NCBI GenBank assembly: GCA_003640385.1
Contig: RCAB01000005.1
Coordinates: 558,001-622,000 of the forward strand
Length of the DNA: 64,000 nt
DNA from: Setaria digitata
Taxonomy: Eukaryota; Nematoda; Chromadorea; Rhabditida; Setariidae
Direction: 5' to 3'
The notes beneath the pieces were generated by a model that saw nothing but the letters and a program-made list of their open reading frames with translations, was not told where the DNA came from and did not search any database. Below, in pieces: positions 52,701 through 64,000 of the stretch; the first letter of the stretch is position 1, and each line of letters opens with the position of its first letter. The translations under genes and the position numbers were made by a program.

Positions 52701-55543
52701 AAATCTTCGGTATTAATAAAGTGTTGAGTTCAGTAGACTCGCATATCTTACATTTATTCATAGCGATTTTGAATTTATTGCCTCTTGCTATTCCAGATTG
52801 ATGGGATGCGATCAGAAATAGCTGAAAGAGATTTGGAAATTGAAGAAAAGAAGTTAAATATCAGTTCCTTGGAGGAGAAACTTTTTGATAAAGGTGAAAA
52901 TGAAAAAATTATGAATGATTTGCGTGCATCCATCGAGATGATGTCAAATGAAAGAGACGAAAAATCAAGTGTTAGAGTTTTGACTTTCTTACTGTGTTAG
53001 CTTTCGTCAGTTTAGAAACAAATTGCTGTGTTAATATTTCTCCTTATAACCAATCTTTTAAACTCAGAAACGAGTTGTCCGGTTGATTAATTGAAAATCT
53101 AAGTCTTCTACTCTAAATCTGGATTGTCAAGGATTGATCACTCAGTAAATCTGCATCCAGGCTTAGCTGTATTCTCGTAGTCTATGGATGATTTCAGAAA
53201 TGCGCTGAAATGGAAGTAGAGCTAACTTCTATGCATAGAACTATAGAAGAAGCAAAGGAGCAATTAGAATCTCAAAATAAGCAAAACGCTTCATTACAAA
53301 ATGAACTGGAAAATCTGAAGACTGAAAATGAGCGTTTGCGAGGTAGCCATTGTTTCATAAAGCGTAAGCAGAGACTGTAGAGCCAAGAAATAGGCTCGAA
53401 ATTTGATGAAAAGCATGAATGGTGAATTGTTCATGTTATTTATATAGTTTATCCCTGGTTCATATTTCATTGAAACGATTATTCTCAAAAGTGTTCGAGT
53501 TGCAGAGCAGTTAGAACGAGAACAAAGAACGCTGTTACACGGGAAAAAGAGTTTTGAAAAAGAAATCGAAAGATTGAAGCTAGAAATCGTAACATTGCAG
53601 AAAACTATAAATGAGGAATCAGTGAAGACTTCAGGCAAGTATAATTTCGGAATGCGAAATTAGTTAAGATTATCTGATGATTTTTGTTCTTGTCACGCGT
53701 ATTTTATTCCTCTTGAATAATTAATTGCAGCTAAGGTGGAGTCTGAGCGGCAACGGTTATTGCGTGATTTCCAAAAGGAAATCAAGCAATTATATCATGA
53801 TTTGAACGAACGAACACAACAGTTGGATGATGCGCAATCAAAATTAAAGGTGTATTGATCGTGCATTTTTGTTTCATTTACATATTGAACTGAATAATTC
53901 AAAAAAGTTGTTCCTATTCGCTGACTTATCGGTGTTTAGTATGATTCATTATGCTTTATCTTGGAAAACTTTGTTTACAATAAATTTTTAGGAATTGTCA
54001 ATCAAAAAAACGGAAAATCAAGATGAAGTAGACATTGCTTGTCAAAAAAATGAACAAGAGAAGTGTTTCATGACCAATACAAATTTTGTTGAACAGGCTG
54101 TATGTTGTTTGTTGTGTTTCTCCACATTTTAGTGAAGTATTTAGTGGGGAAATTAATATTGATTATGCAGTCAGTTAAATTCCCCATTCTTATTTATATC
54201 ATCTTTTCTGCCAACTGTCGATCTCATTCTTTTAAAAAGCGCTGCTGAAATTTCGTGATAAAAATATTGATGTCATATAATTATTAATTTATAGGATTAT
54301 GAGGAATTATGTGCATTACGTGAGCAAGTAGCACAGTACCAAAAACAATTAGAAAATATCAAAGAAGCCCATAAGTGAGTATTTGTTTTTTTTTTTTTTT
54401 TTTTTTTCTTCCATTAAATGTTAACTTGAAAGGAAGTGAACAATTCTAATTTTCCTAATACTCGTTTTTTTTTTTTCTTTTTTTTTTAAGGAAAGAAATA
54501 ACACTGTTATGTGGGAAGGGTTGTTGTACTGAACATTTTAACGTTATTGGATTGGAATCAATCACCAATGGATCTGTTTCGGTATATTTGTTGCTTATTA
54601 GTGTTTTCAAGTCATTGGTTGCTTGATTTTCACCACACTCTTAAATTTCATTCAGTTCACATAGCTATGTAACATCCCATCTTCTTTCCTACCACAGCAA
54701 TTCTAACCAGGAAATATTTTTTAATTTAATAGAGAGAAAAGAAGGATCTGACCGACAACAGCGTAATCTTTGCAGAACCTACCGAAGCCGAAGTTAGTTC
54801 ATTTCCTATTGAATCATTATCTGAATGGGTTTAATTAATTTCTTTATAGCTCTATTATATCATCTGCATGATTTTATTTTATATGAGTCTATGAGCTGAA
54901 AATGCTCTTTTTTTTTATGTTGTAATGTGTTGCTTTTCAGTATTTGAGGAATGTTTTATATCGTTACATGAATGAACGCGAAACACTGGGCAGAGAGAGC
55001 ATTGTGAGTTTTTTTCTTCATTTTTGGCTAATTTCAGTGATGGTAAGTTGTAAGTTCCCACAAGCGATTTAAGCAAATCATCATTCTTGGTTTGGTTATA
55101 TCCATAAAATATGCTGTTTTTATCATTTTTGTTAAAAAAAATGATGCCTCTTATCACCTTAGGAATGTATTTTGCCTTAAATTTATTGAATTTTTATAAA
55201 TTTGGGACACCAATACTCAACGAGCAAGTAATCAGTCTACTGGATTTAAATATTGCATTTGAAACAACAATATCTTGATAGAGACGGTTTCGAACTTTGG
55301 GATTGGGATTAGTCTTTTGATGGTATTTTTTATTTCATTACTTGCATTTTTTGTTTGCTTGTACAATTAAATTAGTTTAAGTTATCGTTCCAGACACTGG
55401 CTCGAGTGATTGCGACGGTAGCAAGATTTACACATGAGCAAATGAATGCCGTAGTGGCTAAAGAAGAACAACGAAATCATGGTTGGGTTGGAGGTACCGT
55501 GCAAGGCCTTATATCTTCTGCTGCAAATCTCTCCTCTCGCTGA
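42845..55543 (+). CDS. golga4: GRIP-domain golgin, golgin-245/GOLGA4-like
   Basis: GRIP golgins are trans-Golgi coiled-coil tethers that capture endosome-derived carriers and are anchored by Arl1-GTP. Thirty-four exons sum to 1,534 codons with all phases consistent: 42845-42949, 43232-43348, 43444-43553, 43743-43875, 43964-44074, 44310-44423, 44560-44721, 45108-45214, 45305-45411, 46103-46332, 46502-46648, 46943-47104, 47192-47347, 47514-47677, 48233-48383, 48663-48759, 48868-48992, 49157-49327, 50188-50321, 50495-50717, 50884-51030, 51292-51524, 52219-52381, 52521-52634, 52797-52970, 53198-53342, 53506-53634, 53731-53849, 53992-54099, 54295-54374, 54491-54581, 54733-54792, 54941-55003, 55394-55543. 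The N-terminus MFKGLKSKLEDEAKRLQ matches the conserved golgin-97/245 vesicle-capture motif. A segment YKDKYRGLIKIYNELVRENE followed by TQDKSLDRIGKLRE resembles golgin-245 specifically. Then comes ~1,200 residues of Glu/Lys-rich coiled coil. The C-terminal GRIP domain has EYLRNVLYRYMNERETLGRE, including the conserved Tyr, then TLARVIATVARFTHEQMN. Shorter than human golgin-245. Confidence 0.95.
46674..46768. repeat. (TA)n-rich tract in golgin intron 11
   Basis: Compound TA array with AATTTATAATATT interruptions inside an intron. Confidence 0.85.
49340..50187. other. long golgin intron with ATT-rich low-complexity DNA
   Basis: The intron between exons 18 and 19. Around 49550-49740 it contains runs of ATTATTAATTATT and two similar blocks of TACTGTTATTATTAATTA. 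No coding signal. Confidence 0.6.
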
Positions 55544-58414
55544 AACTTTTGAGACTTTGGTTTTAATTAGCTTCTGTTATTACTGCTTTTCTGAAATTAT
55601 GTTCGGATACGAGAAGCCGGTTCAAAATTTTGTTCCTAATTTCTTTAAGTTCCCATTTCTCTTTTTCCATTTTATTGCCTGTCGTGCTTTTCTTTTTCAT
55701 TTTTCATATTCTGCCTATAGTAACTGTTATTGATTTGCCGACAGTGACCAGAAGACTGGAAATCCATTTATTAGCAACATATTCGTGGATAATAATTTCC
55801 TTTTGGGTAGAGCCACGCTGTCATTTCGGTGCAATTTTTCTATGCGGCGATGTGAAGAAAGTTCCAATCAATTTAAAGGCTGGAATAGCCTAAAAATACT
55901 TTTCTTTGCTGTTGCATGAAAATAATTTTTTCATATCATTATTTCCATACTTTTATTGGTTGGTGATCTTCGCCTTCATTGTATTTATATTCTAATATGG
56001 ATCTGTTCTATATTCCAATATTTTGATAATTCAGCAAATGCATTTTTTTTCCTTAAGACTTCAAGCCTAGATTGATTTAACTCATATCCTTCCGCGTTAT
56101 TTCGTGAGGAAAAAAGATGCTTAAATCTGACGTCAAAATACTTGATCTATGTGGGTGGAATATTTCCAGTCATTTTTCAATATTTCTTTCTTCTTGAAAG
56201 CATAAAATTGTTTTGTATCAGATTCATTCTATACTTTTTTAATTTCTGTAAAAACTATTTCCCTTTCTACCTTCGTCAACTTTTCGAACCTTTTTCTAAA
56301 ACCGTTTGTCCTCTTTCTTGTCAATATGAAAATATTAACTGTTTGGAGATATACCCCATTATTCCTTGATGATGACTTATGGCTTATGACTATGATTACG
56401 TTGCCACTCGTAGGATTCATTCATTACAGTTTCTTATGTCCAAGCTAATTAAGATTCTAAAAAACCGAAACTTGTTTACGAGTGACTCTTTTTATTGTAG
56501 TTTTTTGTACTTTGAACTTTTTGTTTTTCATACGTCAAGCTCTTATTTTTTCCAGTTTTCCGATCATTCAGAAATTTTTTCCTTGTTCAGGAATGTGATA
56601 TTGTTTTCAAAGTGATACTTATTTTTGATAGTTATTATGTGATATTAGCCTTTCGAAATTCTTGCATATTTCAACAATTTTTCCACTGGCCATTTTCATT
56701 TCGTGATATGACTTCTTTTTTTTTCCTCGTTTATTTCTAACAGTGCACTTTCATTTCGCATACCACTTATATTATCGTTGCGGTGAAATATATCCATTCT
56801 TAAATAATTTTAATATGTTCGAAAATGGCATTTAGAATTTCTTAGTTGATTTTTGATGCAGAATTTTTTGATTATCGATAGAGAAAGTAAGATTTTCTTT
56901 ATCCATATGATTTTCGGGAATGTAAAGCAGGTAGATATGTTTGAAATAATCTTAGACCTTATTTACTCTATTCATTTAGCCGTACAGCTTTTGTTCGCCA
57001 TCAGCAATCATGGCATAACACTTGTCAAGTTGCTACCTGGTTTATGAGGTAAATGTGCAACAGAATTTTCGTATTTTTGGAAGGATTCAATTTATTTTTG
57101 GTGGTATTATTGTTTTAAAGATGTCAATACCATACAGTACGTAATGTATTATCACTTCTGGAAACTCTGTAATGTGAGTGGTAAGATTGTTTTTGTGCTA
57201 TAACGATAAGAGAGCCTCAATGAAATTTCTCGGTAAATTGTTTGAGTGGTTATTTTCTTGTTCATATCCCTGTTCTGTTTTTATCACATATTTTCGACTT
57301 TGAAATGTTTAACAGTCAGTGGCGCAATATAATCTTGATATTCAGTGTGAAGTAATTTAACACTGTTTATGGCATGGAATATCCATAATTTCCTTCTGTT
57401 CCTCTCTCTCATTCAATCATCTGTTGACCGTATCCTACACATCAACTTCATTCTGCTATACTCTCTTGTACTCCTTATCTTTCACAACTTCATTTGCTGA
57501 TTGTTTGTTTTACTGTATCGTGCATGTGGAATGACTTATTTTTTAGGAGCATGCAAAAAAAGAATACTTTTTATCAGAGCCTGGGTAGTACTATGGGTAA
57601 ATGATATAATGTGACATGACAATACCACTGTATTATTCAGATGCAAATGGTACTTTGGTTGTTCAGCCGTTCAGTCCAGTCGTGAGTTGTCTAAAGCGAC
57701 AGCAATTATGAAGAATCCATTTAAATCGGTGGTGATATTTGGATTTTTTCTTTGGGTTCTCTCGTATATATTCTCGTCAAAGGCTTTTGCAATATATATT
57801 TAGTAAGAATTATATTCTGAACGTAACAAATATTGCACGAAATCAAGTTCTCTTTTATATGCATCTAACTTATACTAGTCATTATATTTATGGAAGAAAG
57901 TTTATTAGATTTTGAACTGTTCGCAAGAATCAGAAAATTTTTCCTAGCAATAGCTGTTCATGTTGTCATGTCTTTTAGGTATTAGCTCATAATACATGCG
58001 CTTTTAAATAACAGCAAATGTGGATATGCGTTATGGTCCAAATTAATGGCATAAGTTGAGATTTTGAAACTCAAGGAAACTCAAATTCTCACTGTGTTAT
58101 CTTTTGTATTTTCAAATTTCGAATTGTTGGGCAAGTGATGTGATGCAGATTTGATGAAAGATAACACTCATTTTTTTCACAGTCCAGTCAATTGTTGTTG
58201 CATCAAATAGTAAATTAATTGTCAGCTTTTAGATCTTAGCAATTTGATTACTCCGGTAGATTATATTATATTGGACTGAATTCTGATTTAGTCAGCATCA
58301 GTAGTTCCAGGGTTAAGTTTACTATAAATTCTCGTAGTGGACAGCATGTAATATTATTATTCTATACTTGTAAGAAAGTGAAGAAGCAAATCGTCGTGAT
58401 ACTTTTGTCGAAAT
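55544..58414. other. intergenic, AT-rich, one tiny ORF
   Basis: 3' flank of the golgin gene and upstream region of the METTL18 gene. Short ORFs on both strands have no splice support, except the small candidate at 57708 listed separately. Confidence 0.5.
57708..57803 (+). CDS. possible 31-residue single-pass membrane microprotein
   Basis: An ATG opens KNPFKSVVIFGFFLWVLSY and then IFSSKAFAIYI before TAG, giving a short basic N-terminus and one hydrophobic helix. The same frame is open upstream to a TATTATTCAG acceptor at ~57640 (reading CKWYFGCSAVQSSRELSKAT). A different frame of that upstream segment also looks exonic (NGTLVVQPFSPV before GTGAGT), so this may instead be an exon of something unrecognised. 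Confidence 0.25.
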   Translation: MKNPFKSVVIFGFFLWVLSYIFSSKAFAIYI

Positions 58415-60256
58415 ATGATTGTCACAGCGTTTCCAGTAGCACGAGCGAACTGTGTTGAGATAAGTAGGATGAGGAGGAATTGTGGTGACCGCAAGGAAGG
58501 TGTAGAACGTGTTGAGTTGTCGTCGGGACATTGCCTGTATTACATTGATCGGGTGACGCTGAGCAGAAATGTGAAGGAACGTGGATATCAAGATGATCCA
58601 GCTTTCAAACAGATAGCTCATTCAGACCGCTGCACTGGCATATATGAAGGTAGGATGGTAGAACTGTGTTTGAGACAACCGTGTAGACAGGTGTGTCTTT
58701 GGAAGCTTTTGAATCATACGTAGTTCTTTTACTCTCTTGACCTGACTAGTCGTTATTTGAATGCTCAACCAAGCTACATTCAGGTCGTGTCACCTACTAA
58801 ACAATCAAAATGGCTTCATATTTGCAGGTGGATTTAAAATCTGGGAATGCGCCATTGACTTGTGTGAATATATAGATAAATTTCTGGAACCGCAGATTTT
58901 GAACAAGAAAATCCTTGAGGTGATTTATTAATCTGCAACTTTTCTCGAGGGATTTCATTAATTTTAATTTTATCTTTTTATCGTTACTTTAGTAGCTCAT
59001 CAACGTTTCAGGTAGGGTGCGGTGCGGGCTTACCATCGATTTTGGCATTACAGAAAGGTGCTAAAGAAGCCGTTTTGCAAGATTACGTAAGTTCTATTAA
59101 GTAGTGTCTCTTATATATAAATAGTTGCCCATAATTGGAAATATTTAACTTTTATACGTTGTAGAATGATGTTGTTATCAACTGCTTTACAAAGGATAAT
59201 TTCACTGTCAATAATGTAAGCATGAAGAATTCTTTTTTTTATGGTTGCGACTGGAGAACACTACAAGAGAAAATGATTGGGCAGAAGTGAGTCTTTCTTT
59301 TATATCAAAGCATTTTTTTTATTAGTCCGAGTTTGACAACTTTTTATCTTACAGGAATTTCATTATTAAGCGCTTTTTTGACGCCATATAAGTTTGCGGA
59401 GTTGATTTCCTTTAACATAATTTTAGCGGAGGCACAAATTCTATTAATTCTATTATTTTAATGAACTGGAATGGTACTTATCGCATTTTGAGAAGATTGC
59501 ATAATTCCATTATTTATTTGCTACGCATTTTTAAAATTTTGGCAGAATATCACATTTTTTTTAGGAGCTGCCTCCTTATTTTTTCATTTCGTTATTTCTT
59601 TCTCTTATTATGCATTTGAGGAATTAACGAAAATAAAACAGTGGTTCTATACCATCTCTTACGAGTTGTCTTTCTAGATTTGTATTTCCGTCCATTTATA
59701 AATGAAGGAAATTCATTCGCCATTTAAGTTTTGAATAAAACATATTTGAGGTTTGATGTTATTTTAACATCTGAAACGATCTACAATGAAGAACATTATG
59801 GAATACTACATGATTTGCTTGATATTGTTCTTCCACCCAACGGGTTAATGTAATTTGCAAGTTTGTATTATATGAAAATGTGTATCACTCTTAGAATTGA
59901 GAATAATAAGTTCTGTCTCTAATGCTTACCTAGTAGCGTTTTCTTAACAAATTGTTTAAAGAAGCACGTGGTTTTTTATTTCCGTTGAAAGTGTGATAAA
60001 AATAATCCTTATCATTAGATTGGTAGTCTCTGTATTTCAATCTTAATATCTATTTTGAATCTATGTATTTGTGCTTCTTTCTACAAATTTCAGCTTACTG
60101 GCAGCAAAGATGTTTTATTTTGGTGTTGGTGGCAACATACCAGCCTTTGTGGATTTTGTGAAAATGCGTGGGATATTTAATACCTATATATGCTGGAGCA
60201 GCGAAACTGATGTTCCACGAAAAATTGTGCAGTTGACTAGGAAATTCGCTTCCTAA
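58415..60256 (+). CDS. mettl18: METTL18/Hpm1-type protein-histidine methyltransferase
   Basis: METTL18 (yeast Hpm1) uses S-adenosylmethionine to methylate a histidine of ribosomal protein uL3/RPL3. Exons: 58415-58649, 58828-58919, 59012-59086, 59165-59286, 59751-59843 and 60094-60256 (259 residues, phases consistent). The family signature YEGGFKIWECAIDLCEYI precedes motif I, ILEVGCGAGLPSILALQKGA. Then come VLQDYNDVVI, the DVILTSETIYNEEHYGILHD substrate-side motif, and LLAAKMFYFGVGGNIPAFVD near the C-terminus. The start is the first ATG of the exon. The acceptor before exon 5 is an unusual TTTGAG, which is required by frame and by homology. The N-terminal ~75 residues before the signature are poorly conserved, as in other members. 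Confidence 0.93.
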
Positions 60257-62497
60257 ATTGGTACCAAAAAAGTTCATATTTTTTTAAGGAAGTACTATAT
60301 TCAGCAAACTTTTTACTTCGGTTTTCTGGTTTCATTAAACTCTCTATCGGCAAATATAGATTTAAAATTTGCTGTTATTATTAGAATCCTTCTTTCTCCT
60401 GTATTTTAATAAGATATTGTGCTATCATTTACATTTAGGAACTGTCGATGGAAAAGCAATCATTCACCTGTTCGAAGTCTAAATGAGCAGCTGCTGTAAC
60501 CATTTTCTTCGCTTCTCTCTGTTCATCTTTTAATTTTCTACATTTTATTCTAAAAATTGATGTAATAATAGGTTGATAAATTAGTTGAGGAAGAATATGC
60601 ATACAAAAAAAAAAAAAATGTGATTTATCACAAGAGTCTGCTATTAAATGTCATTTTATTATTGGCTGACTAGTAGTGAAATTGTAGATTTGCAAGGCGT
60701 TTCGATAACGGATGATCATTCACTAGTTTTGTCATTGCACTTAACTAAGTTTGTGCTTAGCGAGCTTTTAGAAATAGAACTAGCCGGTTGGTTGTGTATT
60801 TGGGAAATGTTTAATTGATAAGTGATGAACTGTTCTTAGAAGATGATTTTTCGTAGGATGTTTGGAAATGATTCAGTTAAAGGATGTTTTCGATATCAGA
60901 AATAAAGCTTTTACTTATTTGCTGTAAGATGCATATTCTGTCATCATACGTGAACAGAATCCATGCTACATTTAAACAAGTGATGAACTGTTCTTAGAAG
61001 ATAACTTTTGCCGATTTCACAGATCTCTCCTTCCATGACAGTATTGGAGAAAACTGCTTATGTCTTTTTTCTAGTAAAAGTTGTCAAAGGAATGCTACTA
61101 AAATCGAAATTTATATAGTTAGATAAGGGAGTAGTTCTGAGATATCAGTTTGAAATTACATTCTTAGTGCAATATTTATGTTTTGTTTCCAATTATCTTT
61201 GAACTATTCTGTTACTTTTATGGAACATTGGTGTGGATAGTTTTTCCGCTCCATCACTTTTACATACAAGCACCCTGACTGAAGCTTCTCCTACATTACT
61301 ATTTACTAAATAAGCTAAAATAAATGGATGGTCGATATTGCATAGGCACTTTGTACTTGAAGATCATGAATTTGTAGTGGACTACTTATCATTGCAGTAA
61401 TTCTTTACAGTTTCATCTGTCATCCGTTACTGCTGATATGCTAATACAGTAATACAACAGTAATGCTAACACAGTAATATCTTCTGAGCTGATATCACTG
61501 ATCGATCGGTACTGGCTGTTTCATCTTATCAGTAGCATGCGCTATGTATAGCTCAGTGTGATTTGTGAACACCTGGGTCTTTTACAAGATAAGCTTCTTA
61601 GTTCTTTTTTGTTCAGACTTTATTTGAAAAAAACACTTTCAAATTAAGAAATTAATTAGATTATATATTTCTGGAGAATTTTTGTTTCTGTAATCCATCC
61701 ACTCTTCATTTCTCAAATATAAAGTATGACAGTAGTCCAGCAGCATCAACAGACTAGAGTAGAGACACTTCGGTAGTAGGGCGTGAAATGGGAAGAATGA
61801 AGGAGTGATGGACTTTGTCCCATTCTGTCTTCCATTCTATCGGAGAACTACGGGCGAAATCATCCCCTTTCCTGTTCAGGGAAGGGGATGAGCGAGAAAG
61901 CTGTGTGGGATTTACTTATTGCAACAGTCACTTTCAGGTGAAATGCGCTTCCGTATGTAGTGATGCCAAAACAAGGACACTTCCGACGCAATTTCACTGA
62001 TAGTTGTGTCAGTGCTCCTCAAATCGTCGTCATCTGTCACCTGTAATGAGACAGGAGAATTAAGCTTCATGAGCTGGACGTGCCTGTCTTTCCCTCAAAA
62101 TGAGTACAGAGATGTCGTCATCTCTATACTCTTTTAGAACATATTTTTCGAATGTTTTCTATGTTTGCTAGAATCAGTCAGTATTGCTGCAAACGTTACA
62201 GTGGTGATTTGTTGCGATCTCCGTGCGAGATTGATATCGTAATTCTTCAGCGGAGCGCATGTAAGTTTTTTATTTCTCTTCTCGTGCTCATCTTTCATGT
62301 TAGGAAGGGGGAAATAAAGTAGAGCTACTTATTTTCGATCTTATTTTAAACAAAGGAAAGCAACAAGCAGTTATATTACTACTGAAAATTAGTGAATAAT
62401 TTCACAACAATCAAATTTGTATTTTCAATTCCAAAATTTAAAAATTCGGAAGTTGATAATTTTTCCTCGTACTTCATAAAAATCTTGCAGACTGAAA
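60257..62497. other. intergenic, no gene seen
   Basis: Contains a 24-nt direct repeat (60821-60844 and 60979-61002, starting AGTGATGAACTGTTC) and a G/C-rich hairpin at 61861-61890. A 61-codon ORF at 61815 spans the hairpin and has no other support. Confidence 0.5.
61861..61890. repeat. G/C-rich inverted repeat
   Basis: CATCCCCTTTCC and GGGAAGGGGATG flank a 6-nt loop, forming a near-perfect 12-bp stem. It stands out against the AT-rich background. Role unknown. Confidence 0.7.
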
Positions 62498-64000
62498 ATG
62501 TTATTCACTGTACTTCCGCTTCTAATTCATTACTTCAAATTTGGCAAGGCAGTAAAAAGTAATGGAAATTTTCATCTCAATGAATTCCAGTGGTATTTTC
62601 AATCTGCAAACGGTTCTTTGCGAGGAATAGCTCGTGTACCAGGAGACATCTATCAAGATTTATTCCTCGCAAATTACATCTCCGAGCCATTATTTGGAGA
62701 TAACGATCATTTGTTACGGTGGGTTCCACGAACAGAGTGGATCTATTATACCGCATTTACTATTCCCAGAACTTGGAGCAAAGTAAGTCTTCAGCTAAAA
62801 GCTGCCGCATGTACCATTTTCCTTCTTGTATATCTTATCATTTTCTAGAATTCTTCAAATAATGTGCCTAAATATAGTATAGGTGTAGTTATCTGTTTTC
62901 GATTTGTTTAAATTATAAAACTGAGCAAAATGTAGAGAAGGAAACATGTTGGGAAAAATCTAATATCAGGGATGTGTAATAGCTTGCAAGAACGGCTAAT
63001 AGAATTACAAGTTTTATAAAGGCTGAGCTACTATTTCGATTGATTTCGCAAAACTTAATAAGTTTTGTGGCAATTTATTAAAAATCTATGGAAATTGCAG
63101 GTAAAAGCAGTATTATTGAATGCCCGCGGGCTGGATACGATAGCTGATGTGTTTTTCAACGATATATTAGTTCTCAAAGCATATAATCAATTCGTTCCCT
63201 ATCTGATTCCTCTAAAGCAATGGAAAATCGGGAGAAATAATTTGCGCATCAGGTTTAAATCATCCATTACTTATGCAAAATGGAAGTCCGAGAAATACCA
63301 AGTAAATTTTTTTTATTCTTCTCTTATTATTTTGAGCATGCTTAGCAGACATAAATTGATGGCACACTGAAATACCTTAGTTTTCAATCATTGCTCACCA
63401 GCTATATTAAACGGGTCGCTTTCCAAGTTAGCCCTAATTTGAAATGGATGATAATATAGGAACAATTTGGCCATGCTGTTCCTCCCGTATGTCCAGTATC
63501 CGATTTCCGCGGTGAATGCAGTATTAATTTCATAAGGTTTGTTCACTGCTACCACTATCCTAATCTTTCTCTTCTAGTTCCTTTTTCTTGAAATAAGATG
63601 AAAGGAGAAGATTGTTGTAAATCTTTTATTGTTTTAAAATCCTTAACATAGACATTATTGCGTTGCCCACTCTTCACAAAGATTTGTTGTTACGATAGAA
63701 CTGTTTTGGAGATGAAGAATAGTAAAATGATACTGGATGGCCAGTATTGCTATATGGCAGTACGAAAATATGACATAGCACAAAATATCTAATAAAAGAT
63801 TCCATACAATTTATTGGAATGAAATATATTCGTGTCTTCACGTTTATTCCAGGAAGATACAAGCAAGCTTCAGCTGGGATTGGGGGCCCTCATTTCCAAC
63901 AGTAGGCATTTGGGAGCCGATATCTGTCGAGGGTGTCCATTATATATTTATGGAGAAGATATCAGCTGTGGTCTCATTTAAAAGTTATTTTATTTCTGTT
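62498..64000 (+). CDS. manba: beta-mannosidase, N-terminal part (runs off window)
   Basis: Lysosomal beta-mannosidase (GH2) removes terminal beta-mannose in N-glycan breakdown. Exons: 62498-62782, 63101-63301, 63460-63536 and 63853 to the window edge, with consistent phases. The start ATG precedes a hydrophobic segment ([12 protein letters not shown]) fitting a secretory signal. The GH2 N-terminal sugar-binding domain is recognisable: [12 protein letters not shown], then [20 protein letters not shown], then [16 protein letters not shown] and [20 protein letters not shown]. The hallmark [20 protein letters not shown] follows. The catalytic TIM-barrel domain with its two glutamates lies outside the window. 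Confidence 0.95.

Noticed and set aside
58322..58621. 99-codon - strand ORF
   Set aside because: Antisense to the first METTL18 exon.

Overview
This window is nuclear DNA from a nematode, most likely a clade III spirurid or filarial worm. It is AT-rich, with small exons split by short introns ending in TTTCAG-type acceptors. The encoded proteins are clearly metazoan and include worm-like Ral and HP1. The placement is an inference from gene structure and protein style. No gene models came with the window, so exon joins below were read by eye and checked by reading-frame phase.

Layout on the + strand: (1) the 3' part of an HP1-like chromodomain/chromo-shadow protein (471-2149); (2) an unrecognised seven-exon protein (2847-4487); (3) a SARNP/CIP29 SAP-domain mRNP protein with six RFG motifs (7359-9642); (4) an RNF25-type RWD-RING E3 ligase (10475-12834); (5) a Ral GTPase (18862-23484, with an upstream in-frame extension); (6) a TMEM87-family Golgi membrane protein (25372-30289); (7) the Pcc1/LAGE3 subunit of KEOPS (41584-42326); (8) a golgin-245-like GRIP golgin of 34 exons (42845-55543); (9) a METTL18-type histidine methyltransferase (58415-60256); (10) the 5' part of lysosomal beta-mannosidase (62498-end). 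One small secreted-protein gene lies on the - strand (36597-35991). The regions 12.8-18.6, 30.3-35.9 and 36.6-41.5 kb are gene-poor and hold only fragmentary or ambiguous coding signals.

The recognised genes are unrelated housekeeping functions (chromatin, mRNP assembly, ubiquitin, trafficking, tRNA modification, ribosomal-protein methylation, glycan turnover). TMEM87, the golgin and Ral all act in Golgi or exocytic membrane traffic, but nothing in the sequence links them as one system. The most unusual observations are several GC-AG introns forced by reading frame, repeated same-codon introns in the SARNP motif array, an exact 47-nt duplication of a splice-donor segment in RNF25, a 20-bp RNA hairpin between Pcc1 and the golgin, and the - strand secreted protein.
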